Positions 15,982 through 24,850 of a stretch of 64,000 nt of DNA are shown here, one piece after another (position 1 is the first letter of the stretch; each line of letters opens with the position of its first letter). Below the pieces are notes generated by a model. That model did no database searches. It saw only the letters and a list, made by a program, of their open reading frames with translations, and was not told the DNA's origin. The stretch is from assembly GCF_009712475.1 (NCBI RefSeq), contig NZ_VCJO01000011.1, positions 1 through 64,000 of the forward strand. Direction: 5' to 3'. Source of the DNA: Micromonospora sp. CP22. GTDB lineage: Bacteria; Actinomycetota; Actinomycetes; Mycobacteriales; Micromonosporaceae. Both the position numbers and the translations under genes were made by a program.

Positions 15982-17786
15982 CGGCGTTGACCAGCATGCG
16001 CGGCATGTTGCGGATCGCCTGGCGTACCAGTCCGCGCAAGATGGCCGTGTCGATCGTGCTGATGGCACTCGGCGGCGCGTCCTGGCCGATGCTGGCGCTC
16101 GCCCTCAAGCTCGGGGTGAACGCCGCCCTCTCCGGCGACACCTCCGGCAGCACCGTCGCGGCGGCCTTCGTCGTGTCCGGTCTGATCGGCGCTCTCATCC
16201 TCCAGCACTTCGCGTACGTGCCGTACGCGGAGGCGACCGAGATGGCGACGATCGCCCTGGAGGCGGAACTGGTCGAACTGGCCAACACCGCGCCCGGCAT
16301 CGAGCAGTACGAGAGCGCCGAGTACGCCGACAAGATCGAGCTGCTGAAGAAGGGCATGGCCGAGTTCCACGACGGCATGCTGGGGCTGATGTCGATGGTG
16401 TCGCTGGTGACCTCGGTCGCCCTCACCGGGCTGTTGTTGGTCTTCGTCAACCCGTGGCTGCTCCTGCTGCCGTTGGCCGCGATCCCACCGGTGCTGGCGA
16501 GCCAGCGGGCGCAGCGGATCGTCAACCGGGCCAAGGAGGAGTCGGCGGGCGCCACCCGCCAGGCGAGTCACCTCTTCGGCATGGCCACCAGCGCCCGGCC
16601 CGCCAAGGAGGTGCGCCTGTTCCGGTTGCAGGCCGAGTTGCGCCGCCGGCACGCGAGTCTGTGGCACGCGGTCGGGGCGGTGCTGTGGCGCGCCGAACGG
16701 CGGGCCGCCCTGGTCGAGGCGGCCGGTCAGCTGGTCTTCGGCGTCGCGTACGTCGGTGCGGTCCTGCTGGTCCTGCGGGACGCGGTCAGCGGGCACGCCG
16801 GGGTCGGTGACGTGGTGCTGGTCATCGTCCTGGCGGTGCAGGTGAACCAGCAGGTGACCGCCGCCCTGGACCTGTTCCGCAAGCTCCAGCGGATGGCCCA
16901 GGGCATGACCCGCCTGCACTGGCTGCGGCAGACCGTCTCGGCGGGAACCGGCCGGGCCGCCACGGCGACGGCACCGGACCGGATCCGGTCCGGCATCAGG
17001 CTGGCGGGGGTCTCGTTCACCTACCCGGGCACCGTGAAGCCGGTGCTCCACGGTGTCGACCTGCACCTGCCCGCCGGTTCGACGGTGGCGATCGTCGGCG
17101 AGAACGGCGCGGGCAAGAGCACCCTCATCAACCTGCTCTGCGGCTTCTACCGGCCCACGGCCGGGCGCATCCTGGTCGACGACGTCGACCTGGCCACGAT
17201 GTCACCGGCGCGCTGGCGGGCCCGGTTGGCCACGGCGTTCCAGGACTTCGTCCGGTTCGAGCTGCCCGCCGGGCAGGTGGTCGGCGTCGGTGACCTGCCG
17301 CGTCGCGACGACGTCGACGCCGTGCACGCCGCTCTGGGCCGCGCCCGCGCCGAGGATGTCGTGGACCGACTGCCCGACGGCCTCGCCACCCAGGTGGGCA
17401 AGTCCTGGATCGAGGGGGTGGAGCTGTCCGGCGGCCAGTGGCAGAAACTGGCGGTGGGCCGGGCGATGATGCGTACCGCTCCGCTGCTGCTCATCCTCGA
17501 CGAGCCGGCCTCGGCGCTCGACCCGCAGGCCGAGCACGTGCTCTTCGAGCGGTACGCGGAGAATGCCCGCCGGGTCGGCGAGGAGTCCGGGGCGGTCACC
17601 GTCTTCGTCTCGCACCGCTTCTCGACGGTCCGGATGGCCGACCTCATCGTGGTGCTGTCGCAGGGCCGGGTGACCGAGGTCGGCGGCCACTCCGACCTGA
17701 TGGCCCGCGACGGCCTGTACGCCGAGCTGTTCGGCATCCAGGCGAGGGCGTACGCCGGGGAGGCGACCGGTGGTGCGGACAGCTGA
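15978..17786 (+). CDS. ABC transporter, fused permease and ATPase (subunit 2)
   Basis: 602 residues, same layout as subunit 1: membrane-spanning segments in residues ~20-320, then Walker A VGENGAGKSTL near 372, signature LSGGQWQKLAVGRAM and Walker B LLLILDEPASALD. It has acidic residues in the right places to be a competent ATPase, so both sites of the presumed heterodimer may be active. Start ATG 15978 overlaps the previous stop. A gap of about 135 bases follows before the aminotransferase, which could hold a separate promoter. Confidence 0.87.
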   Translation: MTALTSMRGMLRIAWRTSPRKMAVSIVLMALGGASWPMLALALKLGVNAALSGDTSGSTVAAAFVVSGLIGALILQHFAYVPYAEATEMATIALEAELVELANTAPGIEQYESAEYADKIELLKKGMAEFHDGMLGLMSMVSLVTSVALTGLLLVFVNPWLLLLPLAAIPPVLASQRAQRIVNRAKEESAGATRQASHLFGMATSARPAKEVRLFRLQAELRRRHASLWHAVGAVLWRAERRAALVEAAGQLVFGVAYVGAVLLVLRDAVSGHAGVGDVVLVIVLAVQVNQQVTAALDLFRKLQRMAQGMTRLHWLRQTVSAGTGRAATATAPDRIRSGIRLAGVSFTYPGTVKPVLHGVDLHLPAGSTVAIVGENGAGKSTLINLLCGFYRPTAGRILVDDVDLATMSPARWRARLATAFQDFVRFELPAGQVVGVGDLPRRDDVDAVHAALGRARAEDVVDRLPDGLATQVGKSWIEGVELSGGQWQKLAVGRAMMRTAPLLLILDEPASALDPQAEHVLFERYAENARRVGEESGAVTVFVSHRFSTVRMADLIVVLSQGRVTEVGGHSDLMARDGLYAELFGIQARAYAGEATGGADS

Positions 17787-17921
17787 CCGGGCCGGTGCCC
17801 GCTAGCCCCGACGAGAGCGGCCCCGGTGGGCGGTACCCTGCGCCTACCGGGGCGTGGCCGACGCGGCGATCGAGGTGGCGGCGGCCGACACCCGGACCGG
17901 CAGGAGAGGAACGCGAAGTTC

Positions 17922-18995
17922 GTGGACGACATCGTTTCGCTGGTCAGGCCCGAGATCTACGCGATGCGGCCGTACAGTTCGGCGCGCGTCGAGGCCGATC
18001 AGGCCGTGCGGATCCACCTCGACGCGAACGAGAACCCCTATCCGCCGTACCCGGGCGGCAGCGAACAGGAGGGGCTCAACCGGTATCCGGAGCCGCAACC
18101 ACCGTCGCTGCTGCGCCGATTCTCCGAGATCTACGGACTGCCGGTCGAGCAGCTCTTCCTGTCCCGCGGCGCGGACGAGGCCATCGACCTGCTGGTCCGC
18201 GCGTTCTGCGCGGCCGGTCGGGACGCCATCCTGATCACACCGCCGACCTTCGTCATGTACGAGACGGCCGCGCACATCCAGGGCGCCTCGGTGCGGCAGG
18301 TGCCCCTGCTGGCCGGGTCGTACCAGCTCGACACGGACGCGATGCTGGCCGCCTGTGACGCCGACCCGGGGATCAAGATCGTCTTCGTCTGCTCACCGAA
18401 CAACCCGACCGCCAACCTGATGGAACACGCGTCCGTGCTGCGGCTCGCCGAGCGGCTGCGCGGCCGGGCGATGGTGGTGGTGGACGAGCTGTACCTGGAC
18501 TACTCGGGTCGACCGTCCCTCGCCGGTGCGATCGCCGAGCAGCCCAACCTCGTGGTCGTACGGTCCTTGTCCAAGGAGTACAGCCTCGCCGGTGAACGCT
18601 GCGGCATCACCCTCGCGCACCCGGAGGTCGTCGGGGTGCTGCGCCGCATCATGCCGCCGTACCCCCTCACCGTCACGGCGATCCGGGCGATCGGCGCGGC
18701 GATCTCGCCCGACGGCATCGCCTACGGGCGGCGCAACATCGACCGCATCGTCGCCGAGCGGGACCGCGTGCGCGAGGCCCTGGCGCAGCTGCCCACCATC
18801 GTCGAGGTGCTTCCCTCGGACGCCAACTTCCTGCTGGTACGCACCGAGGATCCACGGCGACTCTGCGCCGCGCTGGCCGCGCAGGGCATCAGGCTGCGGG
18901 ACCGCAGCGGCGTGATCGACGGCGCGGTGCGGCTGTCGATCGGCACGCCCGAGGAGAACGACGAACTGCTCCGGGCGCTCAAGCTCCACGGCTGA
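17922..18995 (+). CDS. HisC-like PLP-dependent aminotransferase
   Basis: 357 residues, fold type I aminotransferase of the histidinol-phosphate type: N-terminal LDANENPYPPYPG, CSPNNPTANLM, and the PLP lysine at 218 in RSLSKEYSLAGERCG. HisC enzymes move an amino group between histidinol phosphate or aromatic amino acids and 2-oxoglutarate. Lying at the end of the hydrazine-type operon with no other his genes, it may instead process a building block of the product, such as the lysine-derived semialdehyde side. Start GTG 17922 has AGGAGAGG upstream with longer spacing than usual. Biosynthetic role is an inference; a plain histidine-pathway duplicate is possible. Confidence 0.82.
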   Translation: MDDIVSLVRPEIYAMRPYSSARVEADQAVRIHLDANENPYPPYPGGSEQEGLNRYPEPQPPSLLRRFSEIYGLPVEQLFLSRGADEAIDLLVRAFCAAGRDAILITPPTFVMYETAAHIQGASVRQVPLLAGSYQLDTDAMLAACDADPGIKIVFVCSPNNPTANLMEHASVLRLAERLRGRAMVVVDELYLDYSGRPSLAGAIAEQPNLVVVRSLSKEYSLAGERCGITLAHPEVVGVLRRIMPPYPLTVTAIRAIGAAISPDGIAYGRRNIDRIVAERDRVREALAQLPTIVEVLPSDANFLLVRTEDPRRLCAALAAQGIRLRDRSGVIDGAVRLSIGTPEENDELLRALKLHG

Positions 18996-19023
18996 GCCGA
19001 CGTACTCGCTCGTCCGCTCAGCC
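18990..19023. terminator. Convergent terminator-like hairpin
   Basis: GGCTGAGC (18990-18997) pairs perfectly with GCTCAGCC (19016-19023) across an 18-base loop, covering the stop codons of both converging genes (aminotransferase and membrane protein). No U-tract, as is common in high-G+C actinomycetes. Confidence 0.5.
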
Positions 19024-19641
19024 GAAGTTGGCCAGCAGGAAGGCACCCAGGCCCGCCAGCGCCAGCGGCAGCGCCGTGGCCAGGGCCAGCGCGCGTTGCC
19101 GGTTCGTGCGCCCCGCCACGACGAGGACCAGCAGACCGAGCGCGATCTTGATCAGCGCGTCCCAGATCGGGTCGTCGCCGTAGTCGGGGTTGCCGATCCG
19201 GCGGATCTCCAGCCCCGCCTCGGCGAACAGCACCGCGGCCGGTAGCGCGGGCCCGACCACCCGTCGCCAGTCCGCCGCGCGCGCCCACACCCCGGCGATA
19301 CCGAAGAGCACTCCGGCGAGGACGCCGAAGCACATCCAGAGCAGTGACGACGGCGCCCACAGGACAGACCAGTCGTCGCCCTGCACGAGCGCCGCCGTGA
19401 CGTAGTAGCTGGGCACCGCGACCACGAGCCCGACGGCGGCGCCGACCGCCGCGCGCAGCGCACCCGTACGGACCCAGCGGCCGAAGAAGAACGCGGCGAC
19501 CGCCCAGACCGCGCTGGAGTTGCCCAGGTTGCCGGCAGGATAGGGGACGTACTTGATCCAGATGAAGTCGATCGAGCCAAGCAGCAGACCGCCCAGTAAT
19601 GCGGCGAGCGCGACGTGTCGATGACCGGGTTCAGGTCGCAT
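19018..19641 (-). CDS. Multi-pass membrane protein of unknown function
   Basis: 207 residues with about six hydrophobic segments, including ALLGGLLLGSIDFIWIKY, a central AAVGAAVGLVVAVPSYYV and C-terminal LALAGLGAFLLANF. No catalytic motif is visible; it resembles a family of uncharacterised actinobacterial membrane proteins (possibly DUF6518, from memory). It converges on the aminotransferase, so it is not part of that operon, and is divergent from the lipoprotein gene across about 245 bases that probably hold both promoters. Confidence 0.75.
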   Translation of the reverse strand: MRPEPGHRHVALAALLGGLLLGSIDFIWIKYVPYPAGNLGNSSAVWAVAAFFFGRWVRTGALRAAVGAAVGLVVAVPSYYVTAALVQGDDWSVLWAPSSLLWMCFGVLAGVLFGIAGVWARAADWRRVVGPALPAAVLFAEAGLEIRRIGNPDYGDDPIWDALIKIALGLLVLVVAGRTNRQRALALATALPLALAGLGAFLLANFG

Positions 19642-19886
19642 CGCAGCAGATAATACCGGGTATGCATCAGGGTTCTGTGCTGCGGGTCAGGCGATTCCAT
19701 GGGGCCGCTACCGCCGGGTGCGGCGCTGACGTCGGCACCTGGCGGGTGGCCGGATCGCGATCCGGCGAGCAGTCTGGAGTGCTGTCGCATACCCGTGCCT
19801 CGGCCCGGGTACGTCGATCGAGGAGAGGTGCCGTGGGGCGTGGCGTGCGACGGGAGAGCCCACCCGGCCGGGATGAGGAGTGGGAG

Positions 19887-20486
19887 ATGTCGATGCGCAG
19901 CTGGCTCGCCGGAGCGGGGCTGGTGGCGCTGGCCCTCGGGGCCGGAGCCTGCGGTGGGGCGGACGGCACCGACGAGGGCTCCGCGTCGCCGACGACCACC
20001 CCGGTCGCCACCGCCACGCCGACCCCGGCCGCCACTCCCGACGTGTTGTCCGGCACCCGCCAGGTCACCATCAGCCGGATCGACGCCTTCGAAGCGCGGT
20101 TGTCGCTGACCGACGACGGTCGCCTCGCCGAGGTGGACGACGACAGTGGTCGGCAGCTGTTCGTGCCGACTCCGCTGACCGGGCAGAAGTACCTGATCAG
20201 GGCGTACCGTGGCGCCGGCGGTGGTAAGCCGATCTGCTGGCAGTCGGTCAACCCGGGCGGCGGTCGGCCGCTGACGGTGGAGGGCGTCGCCTGCCGGGAG
20301 GGCGAGCCGCGACAGCAGTTCACCATCTCCGCCGCCGACGCGGACGAGGGATTCCTGATCAGCTTCGACTCGGCGTACCTGCGGAACTCGCCGGACTCCG
20401 GGCTGATCCTGGAGAAGCTGGGCGACCGGCCGCCGATGAGCAGCTTCCGGTTCAACGACAACGGGCCGGCGCCCGCCTGGAAGTAA
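19887..20486 (+). CDS. Secreted lipoprotein, ricin-type/beta-trefoil-like candidate
   Basis: 199 residues. The N terminus is a lipoprotein signal (LVALALGAGACGG, lipobox cysteine near residue 24), then a Thr/Pro/Ala linker, then a ~140-residue extracytoplasmic domain with repeated QxF and WQSVN type segments and paired cysteines. The domain vaguely suggests a beta-rich fold, but I do not recognise the family. Start ATG 19887 follows GAGGAGTGGGAG; ATG 19893 is equally possible. Confidence 0.7.
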   Translation: MSMRSWLAGAGLVALALGAGACGGADGTDEGSASPTTTPVATATPTPAATPDVLSGTRQVTISRIDAFEARLSLTDDGRLAEVDDDSGRQLFVPTPLTGQKYLIRAYRGAGGGKPICWQSVNPGGGRPLTVEGVACREGEPRQQFTISAADADEGFLISFDSAYLRNSPDSGLILEKLGDRPPMSSFRFNDNGPAPAWK

Positions 20487-20523
20487 CGACCGCGCCGGTC
20501 ACCCCGCGTCGTGGCTGGGCCGG

Positions 20524-20907
20524 TCACCCGGCGTGGTGGCGGGGCCGCTGGCCGGGCGTACGGCCTTCGAGGTCGCTCTTGAGCGTGGCCAGCATCCCCA
20601 CCGCCGCGCTGGCGTAGTCGCCGATCCACCGGTCGTGGATGTGCTTGATCGGTAGCGGGTCGAGGTGATTCCACCGCTCGCGGCCCTTGCGCTGGGCGAT
20701 GACCAGCCCGGCCGCCTCCAACACCCGCAGGTGTTGCATCACCGTGCAGCGATCCAGGTGCGGGAACCGCTCGCAGAGATCGCCGGTGGTCCGTGGCTGG
20801 TCCTTGAGCGCATCGAGGATCCGTCGCCGGGTCGACGAGGCCAGCGCCTTGAAGACGCGGTCCTCGTCGACCGGATCCGGTTCGGCGCGTACGCCGTGAC
20901 TCGACAT
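20524..20907 (-). CDS. ArsR-family winged-helix repressor
   Basis: 127 residues with an ArsR-type winged helix: FKALASSTRRRILDALKDQ, then the recognition helix LDRCTVMQHLRVLEAAGLV. No metal-binding cysteine pair is evident. It is divergent from an SRPBCC/AHSA1 gene, a very common actinobacterial pairing in which the repressor controls both genes. Its start codon lies inside a perfect palindrome (20902-20929), so it almost certainly represses itself and its partner. The transcript is probably leaderless or nearly so. Confidence 0.9.
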   Translation of the reverse strand: MSSHGVRAEPDPVDEDRVFKALASSTRRRILDALKDQPRTTGDLCERFPHLDRCTVMQHLRVLEAAGLVIAQRKGRERWNHLDPLPIKHIHDRWIGDYASAAVGMLATLKSDLEGRTPGQRPRHHAG

Positions 20908-20929
20908 GTTATAAAGCTATAACATGTCG
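20902..20929. promoter_or_regulatory. Palindromic ArsR operator over both start codons
   Basis: CGACATGTTATA (20902-20913) and TATAACATGTCG (20918-20929) form a perfect 12-base inverted repeat with a 4-base spacer. It covers the ArsR start codon and the first possible start of the divergent gene; the A+T-rich core also offers overlapping -10 elements. Confidence 0.85.
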
Positions 20930-20950
20930 ATGTCGGGTGAGAGGACCACC

Positions 20951-21430
20951 ATGGACCTGCGATTCAAGGTCGCTGGACGGATCAGTCGGGGCGTACACGA
21001 GGTGTTCGAGGCGGTGGTCGACCCCGACCAGCTCTCCCAGTACTTCACCACCGGCGGCGCGAAGGGCCGACTGGTCACCGGAGCCACCGTCACCTGGGAC
21101 TTCGCCGAACTCCCCGGCGCCTTCCCGGTCGAGGTGGTCGAGGTGGAGCAGGACCGGCGGATCGTGCTGCGCTGGGAGGCGGCCGACGACGCCCAGTCCA
21201 CCTCCGACGAGCCGGTCACCGGCGCGTCCTACTTCACCACCGTCACCATCGAGTTCGAGGCACTCGGTGACGACCGGACGCTGGTCACCATCGCCGAGGA
21301 GGGATGGCGGCCCACCCCCGGGGGCCAGCGGGCCTCGTACGGCAACTGCGAGGGGTGGACCAACATGCTCTGCTGCCTCAAGGCGTGGCTGGAGCACGGC
21401 ATCAACCTGCGCGCCGGATTCTTCGCCTGA
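20951..21430 (+). CDS. SRPBCC/AHSA1-domain protein
   Basis: 159 residues of the SRPBCC (START-like, Hsp90-activator homology) fold: FEAVVDPDQLSQYFTTGG at the N terminus and GWTNMLCCLKAWLEHGINL at the C terminus are typical. These proteins bind hydrophobic ligands; the ligand here is unknown. It is divergent from and probably repressed by the ArsR protein. ATG 20951 follows GTGAGAGG by six bases; an in-frame ATG at 20924 inside the operator would add nine residues and could serve a leaderless message. Confidence 0.88.
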   Translation: MDLRFKVAGRISRGVHEVFEAVVDPDQLSQYFTTGGAKGRLVTGATVTWDFAELPGAFPVEVVEVEQDRRIVLRWEAADDAQSTSDEPVTGASYFTTVTIEFEALGDDRTLVTIAEEGWRPTPGGQRASYGNCEGWTNMLCCLKAWLEHGINLRAGFFA

Positions 21431-21549
21431 CCCGTCAACCTCCTGGTCATGGCCTGGGACGTCCCGGTCGGTGCAGCCAGGGTGCGATCCTGGGCGCCGC
21501 AGCGACCGCCAAAGACCCCCCTCGCTCCGACCCGTCGATGCTGACGCCG

Positions 21550-22761
21550 CTAGCCGGTCGCCGCCTGGTGTTCGGCGACGGCGCGGCCCATCCGGGTCAC
21601 CGCCTCGGTCAGGATCTCCGGGGAGGTGGCGAAGTTGAGCCGGACGAAGCCGGTGCCGCCGGTGCCGAAGACGTGCCCGGAGCTGAGCGCCACCCGTGCC
21701 CGGTCGAGGAACAACCCCGCCGGCCCGGCGATGTCGGTCACCACGCCGGGCTCGTCGCCGACCGGCCCGCTGTCGATGCCCAGGTCGGTGCAGTCCAACC
21801 AGGCCAGATAGGTGCCCTCGGGCGGGTCGTAGCCGATGGTCGGGGCATGCCGGGCCAGCAGCGTCCCGAGCAGCTTGCGGTTGCCGTCGAGACCCGCCAG
21901 GAGACGGTCCAGCCAGTCGCCGCCGTCGCGGAAGGCGGCGGTGTGCGCGATGACGCCCAGGTGGCTCGGCCCGTGGCCGACCTCCTCCGGCATCCGCCGC
22001 AGGTCCGCCACCGCGCGTCGGCCCGCCACCACCAGCGCCGACTTCAGCCCGGCCAGGTTCCACGCCTTCGAGGCGGACAGCACCGCGAACGCGTCCTCGG
22101 CCCCGGCCACCGTGAGGTACGGCGTGAACCGTGCCCCGGGCAGCGCCAGCGGCGCGTGGATCTCGTCGGCCACCACCCGTACCCCGTGCCGACCGGCCAG
22201 CTCGGCCACCGCTTCGAGTTCGTCGCGACGGTGGACGACACCTGTCGGGTTGTGGGGGTTGCACAGCAGGAACACCGCGCGGCGACCGCCCGCGCGTGCC
22301 CGGCGGAACGCCTCGTCCAACACCGACAGGTCCATCCGCCGGTCCGCACCGAGCGGTGCCTCGATCACCTGCCGATCGGCGTGGCTGACGAAAGCGTAGA
22401 ACGGTGGGTAGACCGGGGAGCAGAACACCACCGCGTCGCCGGGGTCGGTCAGCAGCCGCAGCACCTCGACGATGCCGAGCATCACGTCCGGCACCACGGT
22501 GACGTGGCCGACCGGCAGGTCGGACCAACCCCACCGTCGGGCCGCGAAGTCGCCGAGCGCCTCCGCGTACGCCGTCCCATAGGCGTATCCGGTGTCGCCG
22601 CGTCGGACCGCGTCGTGCAGTGCCTCCGCGACGGGCGCGGCCAACGGCACGTCCATCTCGGCCACCCACAGGGGCAGCACGTCCTCGGCGTACAGCCGCC
22701 ACTTGACGCTCGTGCGTCGGCGCAACTCGGCCAGGGACAACTGGGTCAGCGGATTCACCAT
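21550..22761 (-). CDS. MalY/PatB-type PLP-dependent C-S beta-lyase or aminotransferase
   Basis: 403 residues, fold type I PLP enzyme of the MalY/PatB cystathionine beta-lyase group: VKWRLYAEDVLPLWVAEMD at the N terminus, CNPHNPTGVV, VVADEIHAPL, and the PLP lysine in LSASKAWNLAGLK. It should cleave C-S bonds of cystathionine-like substrates to pyruvate, ammonia and a thiol, or act as an aminotransferase. ATG 22761 has GAGGTGGAG six bases upstream; a GTG at 22773 would add four residues. It stands alone between unrelated genes. Confidence 0.87.
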   Translation of the reverse strand: MVNPLTQLSLAELRRRTSVKWRLYAEDVLPLWVAEMDVPLAAPVAEALHDAVRRGDTGYAYGTAYAEALGDFAARRWGWSDLPVGHVTVVPDVMLGIVEVLRLLTDPGDAVVFCSPVYPPFYAFVSHADRQVIEAPLGADRRMDLSVLDEAFRRARAGGRRAVFLLCNPHNPTGVVHRRDELEAVAELAGRHGVRVVADEIHAPLALPGARFTPYLTVAGAEDAFAVLSASKAWNLAGLKSALVVAGRRAVADLRRMPEEVGHGPSHLGVIAHTAAFRDGGDWLDRLLAGLDGNRKLLGTLLARHAPTIGYDPPEGTYLAWLDCTDLGIDSGPVGDEPGVVTDIAGPAGLFLDRARVALSSGHVFGTGGTGFVRLNFATSPEILTEAVTRMGRAVAEHQAATG

Positions 22762-22920
22762 CGACAGCTCCACCTCACCCGGCGGTCCTCACCTACGTCG
22801 AGATCCCAGCCTGCCACCGAGGCCCAGGAATCATCGCATCGTACGCAACTGCTCGACCCCCGGGCGTCCCGCCGCCGGTGGTTGGACACCGCCTGCCGGA
22901 GGCTGCCAGGCTGTCCGGCC

Positions 22921-23457
22921 ATGGAGGGCATCACGGCACAGCTACCGGCACTCCTCGGCGTGCTGGTCGGCACCATCGGCACGATCGTCGCCACCTCGCT
23001 GGCCGACCGTTCACGGTGGCGACGGAACCAGACCGTGCGATGGGACGAGCGGCGACTCGACGCGTACGTCGAGTTCGCGCGGGCGCTCAAGGAGGCGCAC
23101 ACCATCGCCAGCCGAGCGACCGGCGGCTACCTCGATCGCGACGTCGCCCTCGCCGAGCTGGCGGAGGCCGACTTCCGGCACACGCTCGCCTGGGAGAACG
23201 TGCTGCTGCTCGGCGACGCGCCGACGGTGACCGCGGCGCGGGCCTGGCGGGACAGTGTCTGGGCGGTCGAACGACTGGCCCGGGAGGAGCACACCGACGT
23301 CGACCGGGCCGCCCTGCTGCACCAGGCCAACAAGGCACGCGACGACTTCTACCGCGCCGCCCGTGGTGGACTCGGCGTCGGCGGCGGCTCGGTGGCCCAG
23401 GCCGACCTCCTGGTGAGCAGACTCAACCTCACACCCGCTCCGCGCGCCGACCGCTGA
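22921..23457 (+). CDS. Membrane-anchored protein of unknown function
   Basis: 178 residues: one N-terminal transmembrane segment (LPALLGVLVGTIGTIVATSLA, split here as residues ~7-27) followed by a basic RWRRNQ stop-transfer and a mostly helical, charged cytoplasmic domain. Short proteins of this layout are frequent in actinomycetes and have no known function. It is divergent from the lyase gene and has a 159-base leader region. Confidence 0.7.
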   Translation: MEGITAQLPALLGVLVGTIGTIVATSLADRSRWRRNQTVRWDERRLDAYVEFARALKEAHTIASRATGGYLDRDVALAELAEADFRHTLAWENVLLLGDAPTVTAARAWRDSVWAVERLAREEHTDVDRAALLHQANKARDDFYRAARGGLGVGGGSVAQADLLVSRLNLTPAPRADR

Positions 23458-23504
23458 CCACCCCGGGTTTGCCCGGCCCGATCCCAACAGGTCCGGCGCG
23501 TGTC

Positions 23505-24227
23505 TCAGACCGGCTGGTCGAGGATGGCGCTGAACCGCTGCTCGGCCAGGTCGAGCTGGTCCAGGATGTGCTGCTTGACCGCCTCGGACAGCGGAGTGTC
23601 GGCCCGGGTGACGAGGTCGCGGTACACCGGCAGCAACGGGCGGTACTTCCGGGCCGACGATTCGACCTTCGGGCCGACGGAATGGATCACCCCGACGCCG
23701 TTGTCCGTGAAGTCGGAGATCTTGATGACCCGTGCCCAGGGTTCCCGTTCGAGACTGGCGGCGACATGCTCGCGGTACTGCTCGTACCGGTCACGCCCGG
23801 GATCCCACGGCGGGTTGGTGACCGCGCCCACCAGACGCGCCACCCGTGGCCCGAACCGCTCCGCGAGCACCGCCAACGCCCCAATCGCCAGATCCCCAGC
23901 CGCTCCCTCGCCCCCCACCAACTCGCCCGGGTGGTCCTCGACGGCGTCGTGCAGCAGCCCGGCGACGATCACGTCGACGTCGCGCACCTGGTAGTGGTGC
24001 AGCATCCGGATCGACACCCGGAGCAGATGATTGACGTACGGCTCCCGGGACCGGCGATCGTCGCGATGCAGCCGCGTGACCAGCTCCAACGCCTCGTCGA
24101 GCCGCTGCCGCTCGGCGCTGTCGAAGCGCTGGATCTCCAGCCGGAACCGCTCCCGCAACCCGACCTCGCCGTGCATCTCGGTGATCGCGTGCATCGGCAT
24201 ACTGGCCAGATAAGGCGGCAATTCCAT
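23505..24227 (-). CDS. HD-domain hydrolase, small alarmone hydrolase-like
   Basis: 240 residues with the HD phosphohydrolase signature of the RelA/SpoT hydrolase type: YVNHLLRVSIRML supplies the first His, GLLHDAVEDHPGEL the His-Asp pair, and VIKISDFTDNG the later Asp. There is no synthetase or TGS domain, so it resembles a stand-alone (p)ppGpp or nucleotide hydrolase (SAH/Mesh1-like). Substrate is inferred from family only. ATG 24227 is used; ATG 24200 or 24194 would remove the first 9-11 residues. Confidence 0.8.
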   Translation of the reverse strand: MELPPYLASMPMHAITEMHGEVGLRERFRLEIQRFDSAERQRLDEALELVTRLHRDDRRSREPYVNHLLRVSIRMLHHYQVRDVDVIVAGLLHDAVEDHPGELVGGEGAAGDLAIGALAVLAERFGPRVARLVGAVTNPPWDPGRDRYEQYREHVAASLEREPWARVIKISDFTDNGVGVIHSVGPKVESSARKYRPLLPVYRDLVTRADTPLSEAVKQHILDQLDLAEQRFSAILDQPV

Positions 24228-24407
24228 CCGTCCCTTATACCCAATCCCCCCACCCCCCGCAGTTGCAGCTCCTTGAGCGTGGCGGTGTGGCTGTCCGCCA
24301 CGCCGCCCCTGAGGTGTTCGCCGCAGCGCCCCCGCTCAAGGACCAGCGCCTCCCACCCAAGCCCCAGAGCGTCCCGCCACTCAGCCGGATCGGCCCGCCA
24401 CTCGGTC

Positions 24408-24790
24408 GCCGTGCGGTCGCGGCCTGGCTTCGCGGGCGCGGCGCACTCAGCCACCTCACGGCCCTCGACGTGTGGGGGCTGCACCGACAACAAGCCGGGG
24501 ACCTGCTGCACGTGAGCACGCCAGCGGCCTGCGAAGCTGGCCCGGAGTCCGACTCCACCGACGCCGCCACCTCACCCTCGCCCCGCCGTCGGTGCTGGTA
24601 CGACAAGGGCTGCCCGTGACCACCATCGAGCGATCCCTCATCGACACGTGGCCGATGCTTCCCGTGGCCGAGCAATGGACGCCCACAATCAGGGCGGTCG
24701 ACAACCGGCGGACCACCCCCGGTCGGCTGCAAACTGCGCTCGACACCACGGCGCGGGTCGCTGGCTGCGGGAGCCCAGACGTCGGCGTCC
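24408..24790 (+). pseudogene. Degraded AbiEi/DUF559-like antitoxin-type gene, frameshifted
   Basis: Two pieces of one protein in adjacent frames. WLRGRGALSHLTALDVWGL (to about 24528) continues, after a one-base shift near 24525-24530, as GLRSWPGVRLHRRRHLTL and VRQGLPVTTIERSLIDTWP (to about 24790). Intact actinobacterial homologues, as I remember them, carry these blocks in one frame, preceded by a winged helix and followed by a DUF559-like nuclease region; both ends are missing here. It sits directly before the HNH endonuclease gene, so the locus looks like a decayed defence island. Confidence 0.7.
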
Positions 24791-24850
24791 GTCGAGAACC
24801 GACCGTTGGGAGGGTAGCGGGGAGATCAGAGCCGGTGCAGTCTGACCGAT

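Noticed and set aside
24240..24345. Inverted repeat CCTTGAGCG...CGCTCAAGG as a terminator
   Set aside because: The arms are about 50 bases apart and the loop is large; it is not positioned well for the adjacent genes.
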